Positions 51,946 through 61,557 are shown, numbered from the stretch's first letter. The stretch is DNA of 64,000 nt from CAZFER01 sp964517495 (GCA_964517495.1 CAZFER010000005.1:1-64000), one strand, 5' to 3'. The notes: generated from the letters alone by a model not told the origin. Made by a program: numbers and translations.

Positions 51946-53439
51946 ATGGAACTTTATTCTACATTCATGAATTTGACTAAAAACTACCAGAATTTCACCG
52001 CTTTTCAATGGGATGAAGGCCAAATGACATTTAAACAATTGGCTGATGGAATTAATATTACGGGGAATCATTTAAAACAAAACTATGCCGACGATCGGCA
52101 AAACATCAGTTTGCTTGCCCCCAATACACCCAACTTTGTTTTTGGATTAATGGGATTACTTGGGGCTGGACACGTAGCGATTCCCCTGAATCCGTTGTTG
52201 AATCCAGAAGAATTGGCAGCGCTAATCGAACATGCTGATTCCAAGGTTTTGATGTATGATCCCTTGTTAAAATTGAATGCTGAGCAAGCCGCGTCCATGG
52301 TCAACCGGGAGGTGACTTTACTTTCCATCCCGGATTGTTTGAGTGCTGAGAAGCCTGATCCCACTCAACTGACTCCAGATGTCAATCCCAATGATACCTC
52401 AATGATTCTTTATACCTCTGGTACCACGGGTGATCCCAAGGGGGTTATGCTTTCACATAAGAATATATATGTGAATTCGCAATTATTTCCGTCTGTAGTG
52501 AATTTCGGTCCTGAAGATACGGTTCCTTTAATTTTGCCGTTGTTTCACACGTTTGCCATGACGGTGATTGTATTTGGAGCCTTGATGAATGGATCAAGGA
52601 TTTTACTTTATCCTCAATTTGTTCCCCAAAAAATTTGCGAGTGTGTGATGAATGAAGAAAATGTGATCCTCATCGCCGTTCCACCAATGTATTACATGAT
52701 GACCCGCTTCGCCCCGGATGGAATTGCCGAGAAACACAATATTCGGATTGCTGTATCCGGTGGTGGTCCTCTGCCTGTTGATGTATCCAAAGCGTTCAAA
52801 GCCAAGTTTGATTTTGAGATATTGGAAGGTTATGGATTGACCGAAACCTCTCCCGTGGTTTCTCTCAATCCCCCTGGTAAAAATGTAGTGGGAACCATCG
52901 GACCCCCTTTTCCCGGGGTGGAAGTTCAGGTTCGTGACGATCAAGGCAATATCCTTAAAACTAACGATGTCGGTGAGTTATGTGTAAAAGGTGATATTGT
53001 CATGCAAGGCTATTATAAAAACCCTAACGCCACGAACGATGCCTTTTTTGAGGAAGGTTGGCTGCGAACGGGAGATTTAGCATTAATTAATGATGAAGGG
53101 TATATCAAAATTGTTGGCCGTGCAAAAGATTTGATTGTTTGCGGGGGAGAGAATATCTATCCAAGAGAGATTGAGGAAGTCTTGATTCGGTATCCTGGTG
53201 TGCTGGAGGTCGCGGTGGTGGGGCAACCCAATCGACTCCGTTCGGAAGTACCTTATGCGTTTGTCGTATTAAACGATGACGCAAAAGGAAAAGTGTCCGA
53301 ATCAGAACTAAGAAAACATTGCCGCGAACACCTGGGTGAATATAAAATTCCGGAAGCTTTTTCTTTTATTGATGAAATGCCCAAAACGGCCACAAAGAAG
53401 ATTCAGAAAGAGAAACTGAAGGAACTTTATTTCAGTTAA
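51946..53439 (+). CDS. Long-chain fatty-acid-CoA ligase-type AMP-binding enzyme
   Basis: The protein is 497 aa. The P-loop is MILYTSGTTGDPKGVMLSHK, followed by EGYGLTETSPVVS, WLRTGDLALINDEGYIKIVG and CGGENIYPREIEEVL. The catalytic C-terminal Lys lies in MPKTATKKIQKEKLKE. All adenylation motifs are complete. The sequence is closest in style to bacterial long-chain acyl-CoA ligases. It activates a carboxylate with ATP and couples it to CoA. It converges with the metalloprotease gene, 15 nt apart. The chain-length preference is not readable. Confidence 0.9.
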   Translation: MELYSTFMNLTKNYQNFTAFQWDEGQMTFKQLADGINITGNHLKQNYADDRQNISLLAPNTPNFVFGLMGLLGAGHVAIPLNPLLNPEELAALIEHADSKVLMYDPLLKLNAEQAASMVNREVTLLSIPDCLSAEKPDPTQLTPDVNPNDTSMILYTSGTTGDPKGVMLSHKNIYVNSQLFPSVVNFGPEDTVPLILPLFHTFAMTVIVFGALMNGSRILLYPQFVPQKICECVMNEENVILIAVPPMYYMMTRFAPDGIAEKHNIRIAVSGGGPLPVDVSKAFKAKFDFEILEGYGLTETSPVVSLNPPGKNVVGTIGPPFPGVEVQVRDDQGNILKTNDVGELCVKGDIVMQGYYKNPNATNDAFFEEGWLRTGDLALINDEGYIKIVGRAKDLIVCGGENIYPREIEEVLIRYPGVLEVAVVGQPNRLRSEVPYAFVVLNDDAKGKVSESELRKHCREHLGEYKIPEAFSFIDEMPKTATKKIQKEKLKELYFS

Positions 53440-53454
53440 ACCATCAAAAAATCA

Positions 53455-55359
53455 TCAATTGCATATTAAATCGAAATCAGGATTGGCCAGTTTCCGGTAA
53501 ATCAAAATGGCATCGTTGGCCATAATATTACCGTCTCCGTTGATATCTGATACCTCTTCCAAGTTTTGTAATGTCATTCCTTCAGGAATGGTCACTGGAA
53601 GGCCAATACTAAGTTTCAGTACGATCAGGGCATCATCCTCGTTTACCAGACTATCCCCATTTATATCACCGCAAAGAGGAGCTGGTGTGGGAGTGGGTGT
53701 CGTTGTTGGAGTAAAAGTGGGGATAGGTGTTGGGGATGGTCTTGGGGTTGATGTTGGCCGATGTGTAAACGTTGGGAAAAAGAATGTCGGTGTAAATCTT
53801 GGTATTGAATTTCGTTTGGTGGGAGTGCTTGTAGGGGGAAAAGTTAGGGTGGGAGTTGAAGTCGGTTCGACGAGTGGTTCTGTACTGACCGTGATGGTAT
53901 ACGTGAAATCGGCTGTGTCCCGATTCCCGACTGAAATAAAATAGCGTGTGCCATCCAATAGGATATCCCCATTGTCTCCCAATGTGATCGATTGTATCGA
54001 TTTGGTGTCATTGAAACTGATTGTTTCGTCACTACGGAATGGGATTTCCCGCTCAACATCAATGACATAATCAACGCTTCGATCAAATTCCACGGTAATA
54101 TAAATCGCCTCTTCGTCTCCTGTGGGTTCAAGCAAAAATGGAAAAGAGGAGTAGAAGCCGGAAGGCGCTCCCCCAACCGTGTAGGAATCGATCGCAAGCA
54201 ATCGGATAAATTCCTCATCATCCGGCCTGTTTCTGGAATCCACTTCGATATCAATATCCTCTTGAATGTTCAATGCTCTAACATTGATGGGTGAGGATGA
54301 ACTTCGGCCGGTATTTGACGAAGCATTCTCCTGATAATATTGCGGTTTTATGGGATTTCGAAAGGAACGGTCATTTGAATTCTCTGCATATTGGCCCACG
54401 CTGGATGTTCCCGTGAAGCGGGCGTCGATTGCCTCGGCCATGACTTCATAGTTGCCGGGAGGGAGCCCTTTGAATTCATAGGTTCCTTGATTGTGATTGA
54501 AATAACCTGTGGTGGTTGTTGCCACATGGTTGAGGGGATCATTGATATCCCTTGCGATGACATTTACACCAGGAAACTCAGAAACACCTCGATGAACTTT
54601 TCCACTAAATCCGCCGGTTGAATTCGTGTGAAACAGGGTGGGGTAAAGATTCGAGATGGTGATTTTATCGTCAAATGTCAGTTCCTGCCGAAAACTATCG
54701 TTATCGGTGGTGGTGGGAAACATGACGGATACATAACCATCGTCTGAATCGATTTTATTATTCGCTAAATGCCGGGCATATTGGGCATGATCCAGGCCGT
54801 ATACATGGCCAATTTCGTGTAAAAATGTCGAAAATATTTCTTCGGAACTTAAATTTTCCTGATCGTAAAAGTATCCGTTAAAAACCACTCGAACGCCAAC
54901 AAAACGATCTTGCTGTGAAAGATTGGATGTCAGCCCCAATATATGATTTCGTGAATTTGAACCCAGTAACATATTAGTTATTTTCCCATCATCGTCAAAG
55001 ATAATGGGATTTGTGTCATTGGGCATATTGTTGATGATGCGGTTGTAATTGCTTGATGTGACATCTTCTGTCAGAGGATCACGATACTGATCGAATTCAA
55101 TCCAGGACGTACTCACACGGTTCCATTTCAAGAAGGCGTTCTGAACCATAGAGGTTGCTCGAAAATAGGAAAGCGGCCCCAGTTCACCTTGATCCATCCG
55201 ATACGTAATCGGACCATTGGTTTTCCAGACCACTGGTTGGCCATCATAAACAGCAATTGGCCCACCGGCCCATACTGCTGTTTGTGTGAAAGCAAATACG
55301 AATAACCCAAATAAAAGAACAAATATTGAGTGTAATAATGTAAAATAGGATGTTTTCAT
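53455..55359 (-). CDS. Secreted matrixin-type metalloprotease with Thr/Pro linker and dockerin
   Basis: The protein is 634 aa. A signal peptide ends near ALA-like VWAGG (residue 32). Residues 45-230 form a metzincin domain with zinc site HEIGHVYGLDH (181-191) and a Met-turn in VSVMFPTTTD. Residues 245-310 carry a carboxypeptidase-regulatory-like beta-sandwich (VHRGVSEFPGVNVIARDI, TYEFKGLPPGNYEVMAEA). Residues 370-490 are beta-rich. Residues 495-555 form a Thr/Pro linker of TPT repeats. The end has two dockerin calcium loops, CGDINGDSLVNEDDALIVLK and DINGDGNIMANDAILIYRKL. It is a paralog of the next gene upstream. Dockerins normally dock to cohesins; none is in the window. Confidence 0.88.
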   Translation of the reverse strand: MKTSYFTLLHSIFVLLFGLFVFAFTQTAVWAGGPIAVYDGQPVVWKTNGPITYRMDQGELGPLSYFRATSMVQNAFLKWNRVSTSWIEFDQYRDPLTEDVTSSNYNRIINNMPNDTNPIIFDDDGKITNMLLGSNSRNHILGLTSNLSQQDRFVGVRVVFNGYFYDQENLSSEEIFSTFLHEIGHVYGLDHAQYARHLANNKIDSDDGYVSVMFPTTTDNDSFRQELTFDDKITISNLYPTLFHTNSTGGFSGKVHRGVSEFPGVNVIARDINDPLNHVATTTTGYFNHNQGTYEFKGLPPGNYEVMAEAIDARFTGTSSVGQYAENSNDRSFRNPIKPQYYQENASSNTGRSSSSPINVRALNIQEDIDIEVDSRNRPDDEEFIRLLAIDSYTVGGAPSGFYSSFPFLLEPTGDEEAIYITVEFDRSVDYVIDVEREIPFRSDETISFNDTKSIQSITLGDNGDILLDGTRYFISVGNRDTADFTYTITVSTEPLVEPTSTPTLTFPPTSTPTKRNSIPRFTPTFFFPTFTHRPTSTPRPSPTPIPTFTPTTTPTPTPAPLCGDINGDSLVNEDDALIVLKLSIGLPVTIPEGMTLQNLEEVSDINGDGNIMANDAILIYRKLANPDFDLICN

Positions 55360-55455
55360 TATATCCCGTTATATATAGTGAAGTTAAATAAACTATTATA
55401 AGTGTATCCTCATTACGTTGAAATCGGAAATGGCACAGGGAATGGCTAATTTATA

Positions 55456-58380
55456 TTAACGCTGCAAGGCAGGTGAGATTTCAATATCCTGGGCAAAATC
55501 CAAACCGAAATAGGGGATGTTTAAGGGGAAGGGAGTCGTTATCTCCCCATCGATTATGCGTGTATCTTCACCGTTTACTCCAAATAAAGGTGCATAACGG
55601 GTTGACCGCCCTCCGGTGTGTAAGCCGCCGAATCCATCCAACATGAAAATACCCACTCTTCGACCATTCGTTGAAACGGTTTTCCCTCCTTCATTCAATC
55701 CATATAAAGGTATATCGCTTATTTCCACATCAAAGTCGCGGGCGATATCGAATGGGAAACCTCCGGATAACATGCCAAATGGATTAAGCTGCTTAATCAT
55801 CTCATGGATTTCCACTGTATAGTTCACATCGCTAAAGGGAACGAAATGAATGATTCCATCTCCGCTCAATACGCCCAATCCAATGAATTGCTCACCTTTT
55901 GAATCGGGGATGAACTCGATGTCATAATAATTCTTCATCGTTTCCTGAAACATAATAGGTAAATATGCGGTGTTCAGCGGAGGAGCATCCCCCACTGAAT
56001 AAACGAAACCATGCTGATCCAGAATATAAGCACCTGTTCCGATCAGGTCGTTGCTGTAACGGCTATTTGCAAGGGTAACAGTGCGTCCACGATAGATTTC
56101 CAAATCCATCGCGATGGATGAAACCTTAAAATGGGTGGGTGGCGAATTCTCTTCCAGTGTTTCGAGGGCATCGCCTTCAGCATAGATTTTACCGGATCGA
56201 TCTAATACATAAAATCCGTGATTACCTGCGGGTTCGATATCCACCAAGGGGTAATCAAATGTTGCTGGTTCGTTTTCGCTCGCATTTGAAAAATAATAAA
56301 CCTGGACGATATCGCCCTTAAATCCTCCAAATTGAATATCGTCTTGAGATGTTTGATCCGTATCAATTCCCCCACCATTTGGCCCTCCGGTGGCGCCCAG
56401 CCGGGCATTAACGGGTGGTAAGTCAAACAAACTGCCGCCAATCAGAAAATAGATTCCCTCCGATCCATTCCCTTCCGGATCAATTTCCCCGGTAAATTCC
56501 ATATCCTCCGCGATTGGATAAAACTCACCCTCAAAGAACAAAACTGGCCCCAACGCTTCGATATCCGGAATCCCATCGTATCGGGAAGGATTAACGAGTT
56601 TTCCATCCTGGTTTGAAATTCCAATATCAAAATTATGAACTGCCGCTCCGGTAGGATAAGAGCCACCAAATTGATCCAGCACCACCAAGCCAAGGGATGG
56701 ATTGACTTCAATCGCTGTTGGTGTAGGCGAGAGTGTTGGAATTTTTGTACCTGATGGTGTGGGAGTTGGTATAGAGGTCTCCGTTTCAGTTGGTGTGGCT
56801 GTTGGAGTTTCTGTCGGGGTAATGGTGGGTTCGGTTGTAGGTGTTTCTGTTGGAGTTTCTGTCGGTGTTTTGCTGGGTGTTAATTTTGGAGTGGGAGTTG
56901 GTATTTCTTCTGAGATTACCTGGTTGTGAATTTGAAAATCGATGTTTTTACTATCCTTGTTTCGAACTGCGATAAAATAACGGACAATTTCTAATGATAT
57001 ATCTCCATTATCGGCAAGATTGACAATCGCTGATCCATGTTGACTTTGTGCTGTGGCTGTGTCATTTCTCGAGGCACGCTGGTCCTTTTTTACCACCACA
57101 TCAAACTGCGCGCCAGGATCGTTGGCTTGTACGATTATTTCGATTCTCCTTTCCTCCCCGGATGGGACTAAGAGATATTGAAAAAATGATATATCGGATG
57201 GGGGCAAGGAACCGATTTCAGTAGAGTTTAAGGCCAGAAGTTGAGTTTCGGTCTCTTCATGGGTTGAGGTTTGGTTGTCAGCAAAGAAGTCAATATCCCG
57301 TGTATTTTCGTCAGCAAACACCGATACTGGTGACCAGACGCTGCGGTCACGAATAGAGGCTTTTTGTTTCGCGTAAAACTGAGAAACAGGAGGATTGGTA
57401 AAGGATAAGTCGTTACGGTGTTGAGCATATCGTCCGACTGAGGAAGCACCCCAGAAAAAGGGATCGACGGGTTCGATCCAAACCTGATAATCCCCCGGCG
57501 GTAACCCTGTGAGTCTATAATGTCCACTATTCTTTTCGAACGTGCCAGAGACTGTGGAATAAACACGATCCGTGACCGCACCCACATGACGGGCGATTAC
57601 ATTGACACCGGGTAATTCATCCCCACCGCGTAAGATTGTTCCTTCAATTGTTCCTGTTTCTTGTCTAAACGAATTGGAAGGATAAAGATTGGCGATTGCC
57701 GTTTGATCTTCATCGGTTAATACGGTTCGTTGTGATTCATCATCAGTTGCTGTGGGAAGCATGATAGGCACATAGACATCGTTCCAGCCTACCAGGTCAT
57801 AGGCGATATGCCGAAATTGTTGTGTATGGTCCATTCCTAAAAAATGGCCCAGTTCATGCAGAACGGTTGCTAAAAACGCTTGCTTATCCGGATTGACGTT
57901 ACTAATGTAATAACCATTAAATATCGCCTGGGCGGAAAGGATGGTTGTGCTGTTATATTCCACCGTCCCCGCAAAGCCAAGCAGTTCACGTTCTTTCCCT
58001 GAGCCGTATAGGTTTTGAATAATACTTCCATCATGGTCGTATACAATAGGATTCGTCCCGGGAATGGCACCATCAATATAACTTATGAAATTAAGGCCGG
58101 TTACGTCAACGGGGATATCTTCACCGCGTTCAAATTCAACCCGCGTTCCTTTCGAATCCCCCCACATCATAAACGCCTGGTGGATTAATTCGTCTGCTTC
58201 TTGATTGTTTAATAAGCCCAAACTTCCCTGGTCCAGATTGAATACAATAGGAAATGACTGCGGATCCCAAAGTACCGGATTATTACCTACAAATTTAAGC
58301 GGTCCCCCCGCCTGCACGGTGACCGCCATCACTAGACCTAGCAAAAGAATCGCTGAAAATGCTTTAACGTATTGAATCAT
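55456..58380 (-). CDS. Secreted matrixin-type metalloprotease with Thr/Pro linker and C-terminal propeller-like domain
   Basis: The protein is 974 aa. A signal peptide runs to about residue 24 (VTVQAGG). Residues 40-235 form the metzincin domain with HELGHFLGMDH (175-185) and Met-turn VPIMLPTATD. A regulatory-like domain (RGGDELPGVNVIARHV, YRLTGLPPGDYQVWIEP) and a beta-rich domain follow, as in the paralog downstream. A Thr/Pro/Glu linker (TPTETPTETPT and variants) spans about 500-560. Residues 570-970 instead carry repeats of the type LVVLDQFGGSYPTGA, FYVLDRSGKIYAEGDA, AYILDQHGFVYSVGDAPP and IFMLDGFGGLHTGGRS. These look like blades of a beta-propeller. The tandem pair thus shares protease parts but has different ends. 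Confidence 0.87.
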   Translation of the reverse strand: MIQYVKAFSAILLLGLVMAVTVQAGGPLKFVGNNPVLWDPQSFPIVFNLDQGSLGLLNNQEADELIHQAFMMWGDSKGTRVEFERGEDIPVDVTGLNFISYIDGAIPGTNPIVYDHDGSIIQNLYGSGKERELLGFAGTVEYNSTTILSAQAIFNGYYISNVNPDKQAFLATVLHELGHFLGMDHTQQFRHIAYDLVGWNDVYVPIMLPTATDDESQRTVLTDEDQTAIANLYPSNSFRQETGTIEGTILRGGDELPGVNVIARHVGAVTDRVYSTVSGTFEKNSGHYRLTGLPPGDYQVWIEPVDPFFWGASSVGRYAQHRNDLSFTNPPVSQFYAKQKASIRDRSVWSPVSVFADENTRDIDFFADNQTSTHEETETQLLALNSTEIGSLPPSDISFFQYLLVPSGEERRIEIIVQANDPGAQFDVVVKKDQRASRNDTATAQSQHGSAIVNLADNGDISLEIVRYFIAVRNKDSKNIDFQIHNQVISEEIPTPTPKLTPSKTPTETPTETPTTEPTITPTETPTATPTETETSIPTPTPSGTKIPTLSPTPTAIEVNPSLGLVVLDQFGGSYPTGAAVHNFDIGISNQDGKLVNPSRYDGIPDIEALGPVLFFEGEFYPIAEDMEFTGEIDPEGNGSEGIYFLIGGSLFDLPPVNARLGATGGPNGGGIDTDQTSQDDIQFGGFKGDIVQVYYFSNASENEPATFDYPLVDIEPAGNHGFYVLDRSGKIYAEGDALETLEENSPPTHFKVSSIAMDLEIYRGRTVTLANSRYSNDLIGTGAYILDQHGFVYSVGDAPPLNTAYLPIMFQETMKNYYDIEFIPDSKGEQFIGLGVLSGDGIIHFVPFSDVNYTVEIHEMIKQLNPFGMLSGGFPFDIARDFDVEISDIPLYGLNEGGKTVSTNGRRVGIFMLDGFGGLHTGGRSTRYAPLFGVNGEDTRIIDGEITTPFPLNIPYFGLDFAQDIEISPALQR

Positions 58381-58665
58381 TGATAGTTAAGTTTAGATAA
58401 AGGCTTCCAGCCTGTATCATGAGAAAGTACTTTTAATAGACCGTCTAATATAAGTATATCGCAATCTTGCTAAATTATCGGCTGAATTTATGGATTCATG
58501 ATTAATGAAGAGATTGTTTGATAATGTTTTTGATTACAACACTCATTTTGGAGTTTCGATTTTGTTAGGAACGTGTGGATGCGTCCAGGATTGTCATGCC
58601 GATGAGTTCATCATCCTTATATCGCATTATTTTATCACAATATTTTATGGATTGGGAATAAATTT

Positions 58666-59496
58666 TTAGAAGATAGGTTTTGCATAGCAGTACACGCAAC
58701 CGTGCGGGCATGACATGGCGTAGCTTCCTATATCTGAACTTTTTGTACACCCACAATCATTGCGTTGGCTGCTGTCACGAGCCTGGGAACAGCGTTCCTG
58801 TGCTAAATCCCAAAGCACTGAGCCGTTAATGCAACTTCCTTTGTTAATACCTTCGATGGTTAATAAGCGGTCATCGCAACATGATTCCAAACTCATCCCG
58901 CTTGATTTGGCGTACTCGCCCATCCAGTTCAAAATTTCTAACTTCTGTTGCAGGGGTGGATCATAAAAATTGAATTGATGCTGGTTTACCCGTTTTTTTA
59001 CTTTGTTGTACCAGGTTACAAAAGAAAACGTACAACGCTCCACTCCCTGTTTCGCCAGAAAATCGCATAACGGTTTGAATGTCTCAATGTTGCTTTTCTT
59101 GCCATTATCCCAAAACACCATGGGATCAAAGCGCCAGTTGATATGTTTGGCTGACCATCGCTCGCAAATCTCTTTCACCTGTTGTTTGCGTTCTTCTAAG
59201 GGAGGGATGTTGAGTTCCCATTCGGGGCAATCAACCAGGCTGAAATTGAAATACCAGTGATACTGATTGGAACGCGAAATGTTCGAATTCAAAAAGGGGC
59301 GAAAATTCTTCGACCATAGCACAATGCTATGGACTTCCTCTGGACAAAGCCCTACGCGATAGGTTTTATCTTTCACTACTGGATTTCGTACATCCACATA
59401 TCCCTGTTTAAGGTGATATTCAAACCAGCGCATATAAAAACCAGGGATATCGGTACGGCGGGAGGCTGAAATGATGGTACGCATAATAGAATTCAT
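58666..59496 (-). CDS. DUF1848 protein (radical SAM-like Fe-S protein)
   Basis: The protein is 276 aa. IISASRRTDIPGFYMRWF, VDVRNPVVKDKTYRVGL and SIVLWSKNFRPFL are the N-terminal DUF1848 blocks. The C-terminal cluster CGCTKSSDIGSYAMSCPHGC and VYCYA carries the conserved cysteines that probably bind Fe-S. The family is widely distributed and of unknown activity, and is thought to be radical SAM-like. The ATG 59496 follows the stop of the SGNH gene with no gap (TGA-ATG), inside a tetranucleotide repeat. A second ATG lies 12 nt downstream. Confidence 0.88.
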   Translation of the reverse strand: MNSIMRTIISASRRTDIPGFYMRWFEYHLKQGYVDVRNPVVKDKTYRVGLCPEEVHSIVLWSKNFRPFLNSNISRSNQYHWYFNFSLVDCPEWELNIPPLEERKQQVKEICERWSAKHINWRFDPMVFWDNGKKSNIETFKPLCDFLAKQGVERCTFSFVTWYNKVKKRVNQHQFNFYDPPLQQKLEILNWMGEYAKSSGMSLESCCDDRLLTIEGINKGSCINGSVLWDLAQERCSQARDSSQRNDCGCTKSSDIGSYAMSCPHGCVYCYAKPIF

Positions 59497-59506
59497 TCAT
59501 TCATTC
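59491..59506. repeat. (ATTC)4 tetranucleotide repeat at a stop/start junction
   Basis: Four ATTC units (GAAT on the coding strand) cover the last codons and stop of the SGNH gene and the ATG of the DUF1848 gene. Gain or loss of a unit would shift both the stop and the coupled start. Confidence 0.8.
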
Positions 59507-60567
59507 AATATTATAGTTTTAATCTCATCTGAAATCAATTTAATATGGTATGGATTGGGATGTCCGCCGTTGGCTTGGAAATAATCCTGGATCTTCTTTT
59601 GTTTTTCGTTCATATCACGCTTGACAATCTCTTTGGCCCACAGATTGGGAACCTGCTTCTTCTTGAAAAAGTCTCGCAAAAACGCATCCCGCCAATCCTC
59701 TTCATTCTGAAATGACCACATTGCATGAAAAACCACGAACAAATAATCAAGGTTTCGTTCATCCAATTTGGCCAGAATGGATTCGAAAATTTTCCGGTTG
59801 ATGATTTTTTTTTCTTCGGTTTTGGCATTTTCTCCTTTAAGTGTTCTGCTCCAGGAATCCGGCAAGACGTTACCATAAATCATCAATCGAAACAGATAGG
59901 ATACAATTCCAGGCTTATGAGTAGCGAAATAGTGCTCAGCGTCTGCTTCAATCGGTACACCCTTTAATTCCAACTCTTCGTTGTTGACTTCGAAATAAGG
60001 TTTTTGACCCCCACGAACCGATAAAACCACCCGGTCCATGTCAAAGGTCATTAAACTCATAATCACAAAAGGTTTTTCATAGAGATCGAGTGATTTATCA
60101 AACACCAGATAAATTTGTCCCGTCCCATAGCCACCGACACCGTAATTCAGCAGATAATGGTCCTGGTTGAAGGCTGGATCGTTATTCAAAAGTCCCTCAA
60201 AGCATTGTTCTGCTTCCACTCCATGGCAGCGGGCGAATGAGTCACCATAAAAAAGCACTGGTTGCCTGTCCTCAATCTTTTTTGCATCGACATGTTCGTA
60301 CGTTTCAGGATTAAAACTGCGCCACCAGCCCAACAATGGATGGGTTCGTTCTGGTGGAGGGTATTTTTTTTCCAAGTGGTAATATAACAACCAGCATTCA
60401 TCATCGGAGAACCAATCCGCATAGAGTTTCGGATCGCGATATTTCTCCATAAATTCCACTTCACTGTAAAGTAAAATCCGAAAAACTATTTCAAAGACAG
60501 AAAAGGTCAAAAAAACAGATAGAAATATTGCCGCAAAGACAAATAGAATCTTTTTTTTACGTGTCAT
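59497..60567 (-). CDS. Membrane-anchored SGNH-hydrolase-like protein
   Basis: The protein is 356 aa. Residues 5-30 form a membrane anchor (ILFVFAAIFLSVFLTFSVFE). The SGNH blocks are VLFYGDSFARCHGVEAEQCF (block I Ser), YGVGGYGTGQIYL (block II/III Gly and Gln/Asn region) and a C-terminal GGHPNPYHIKLISDEI with His. The catalytic Asp of the usual DxxH is replaced by NPYH, so activity is uncertain. Similar anchored SGNH proteins modify or carry acyl groups on surface sugars. It is the first gene of a leftward pair with DUF1848. Confidence 0.8.
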   Translation of the reverse strand: MTRKKKILFVFAAIFLSVFLTFSVFEIVFRILLYSEVEFMEKYRDPKLYADWFSDDECWLLYYHLEKKYPPPERTHPLLGWWRSFNPETYEHVDAKKIEDRQPVLFYGDSFARCHGVEAEQCFEGLLNNDPAFNQDHYLLNYGVGGYGTGQIYLVFDKSLDLYEKPFVIMSLMTFDMDRVVLSVRGGQKPYFEVNNEELELKGVPIEADAEHYFATHKPGIVSYLFRLMIYGNVLPDSWSRTLKGENAKTEEKKIINRKIFESILAKLDERNLDYLFVVFHAMWSFQNEEDWRDAFLRDFFKKKQVPNLWAKEIVKRDMNEKQKKIQDYFQANGGHPNPYHIKLISDEIKTIILNE

Positions 60568-60728
60568 TAAATAATCCTAATCCATGAATTTACTGAAATA
60601 GATCACGACCTCACAGATAGACAACATTATGGGTTATTCATACTCGTTTGAAAAGCGATCGGATGAATCCACCTACGTCTCAATCTTGCAAGAGTGGATG
60701 AAAAAATAGGGCAAATAGAAAAAAGAGG

Positions 60729-60756
60729 TTGACAATTAAGTAAGCCAGCATATAAT
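60729..60756 (+). promoter_or_regulatory. Consensus sigma70 promoter of the marR-RND operon
   Basis: TTGACA (60729-60734) and TATAAT (60751-60756) are both perfect consensus hexamers, separated by 16 bases. Transcription should start near 60763, about 25 nt before the regulator's ATG. The short leader shows no clear ribosome-binding site. Confidence 0.8.
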
Positions 60757-60784
60757 TAGTCAACAAACTATATGCTGGCTTACT
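60739..60784. promoter_or_regulatory. 16-bp perfect palindrome overlapping the promoter (probable MarR operator)
   Basis: AGTAAGCCAGCATATA (60739-60754) is repeated inverted at 60769-60784, with a 14-nt spacer. The left arm covers the spacer and most of the -10 box; the right arm covers the early transcribed region. Binding by the adjacent MarR-type protein would block RNA polymerase, a standard autoregulatory arrangement. Confidence 0.75.
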
Positions 60785-60787
60785 ATT

Positions 60788-61303
60788 ATGTTTCTTCTCC
60801 GTGATTTACCCAATCTTGAGATGATCGAGAAATTCGCCGCACGCTATCCCATGATCGATTCCTCGGCGGTACAAACCTTACTTTACCTGCTACGAACCGC
60901 CAGTGATGTATTAATCACTGGTGAGTCCAATCTAAATCAATATGGAATTTCACAAGGTCGTCTTGTGGTAATGATGATTCTGGTGCGGGAACCTGAAAAA
61001 GCCCTGTATCCCTCAACTTTAGCAGAAAAAGCAGGCGTCTCCCGCGCCACGATGACGGGTTTAATTGATGGATTGGAACGGGATGGCTATGTCGAACGGT
61101 GCCGGGGAAGTGAAGACCGTCGTTCCGTGATGATTCACATGACTCCTAAGGGCCAAAAATTTTTAGACAAGATTCTGCCTGATCATTTCACCAATGTTTC
61201 TAAACTGATGTCAAATTTAGACAGCAGCGAGAGAAAAAATTTGATTAATTTATTAAAAAAAGTTGAAGTTGGCATTCAGGAATTTCGTAAACAACAAGAC
61301 TGA
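60788..61303 (+). CDS. MarR-family transcriptional regulator
   Basis: The protein is 171 aa. Winged-helix blocks are LAEKAGVSRATMTGLIDGLE, RDGYVERCRGSEDRRSVMIH and MTPKGQKFLDKI, including the DRR wing motif of MarR proteins. N- and C-terminal helices form the dimer interface. It is the first gene of an operon with a small membrane protein, a GNAT and an RND efflux pair, so it probably represses the pump until a ligand binds. A large palindrome overlaps its own promoter. Confidence 0.92.
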   Translation: MFLLRDLPNLEMIEKFAARYPMIDSSAVQTLLYLLRTASDVLITGESNLNQYGISQGRLVVMMILVREPEKALYPSTLAEKAGVSRATMTGLIDGLERDGYVERCRGSEDRRSVMIHMTPKGQKFLDKILPDHFTNVSKLMSNLDSSERKNLINLLKKVEVGIQEFRKQQD

Positions 61304-61323
61304 CCAGGAGTTGTGGAAGACCG

Positions 61324-61557
61324 ATGATAATAAGAGCATCTTTTATTTTATGCTTATTTCTCTATTCTTATTCTCAGCCTGCACGGTCCATAACACACGT
61401 GAAGATTGGTTCGCTGGGTTGGATATTACTGCTTGTTCCAGCGTTATATTTAATGGTACAAGATTTAAAATGGCTCTTCGGCTATACCGAAAATGAAGAA
61501 GGTGAACCAATGGTTGTTCCGTTAACGGAAGACACACCAGCCCCATCATCATGGTGA
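61324..61557 (+). CDS. Small membrane protein of unknown function
   Basis: The protein is 77 aa. There are two hydrophobic stretches: an N-terminal one (IIRASFILCLFLYSYS) and a stronger one (IGSLGWILLLVPALYLMV), then an acidic tail (YTENEEGEPMVVPLTEDTP). GGAAGA lies 4 nt before the ATG. It fits tightly between marR (20 nt) and the GNAT gene (7-nt overlap), which argues that it is real. I do not recognise the family. It may be an accessory subunit of the downstream pump. Confidence 0.6.
   Translation: MIIRASFILCLFLYSYSQPARSITHVKIGSLGWILLLVPALYLMVQDLKWLFGYTENEEGEPMVVPLTEDTPAPSSW

Noticed and set aside
53507..53944. A Val/Gly-repeat protein on the plus strand
   Set aside because: It is the complement of the Thr/Pro linker of the protease gene; repetitive codons keep the opposite frame open.
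56702..56929. A plus-strand VGVSVGV-type repeat protein
   Set aside because: It is antisense to the Thr/Pro/Glu linker of the 974-residue protease.
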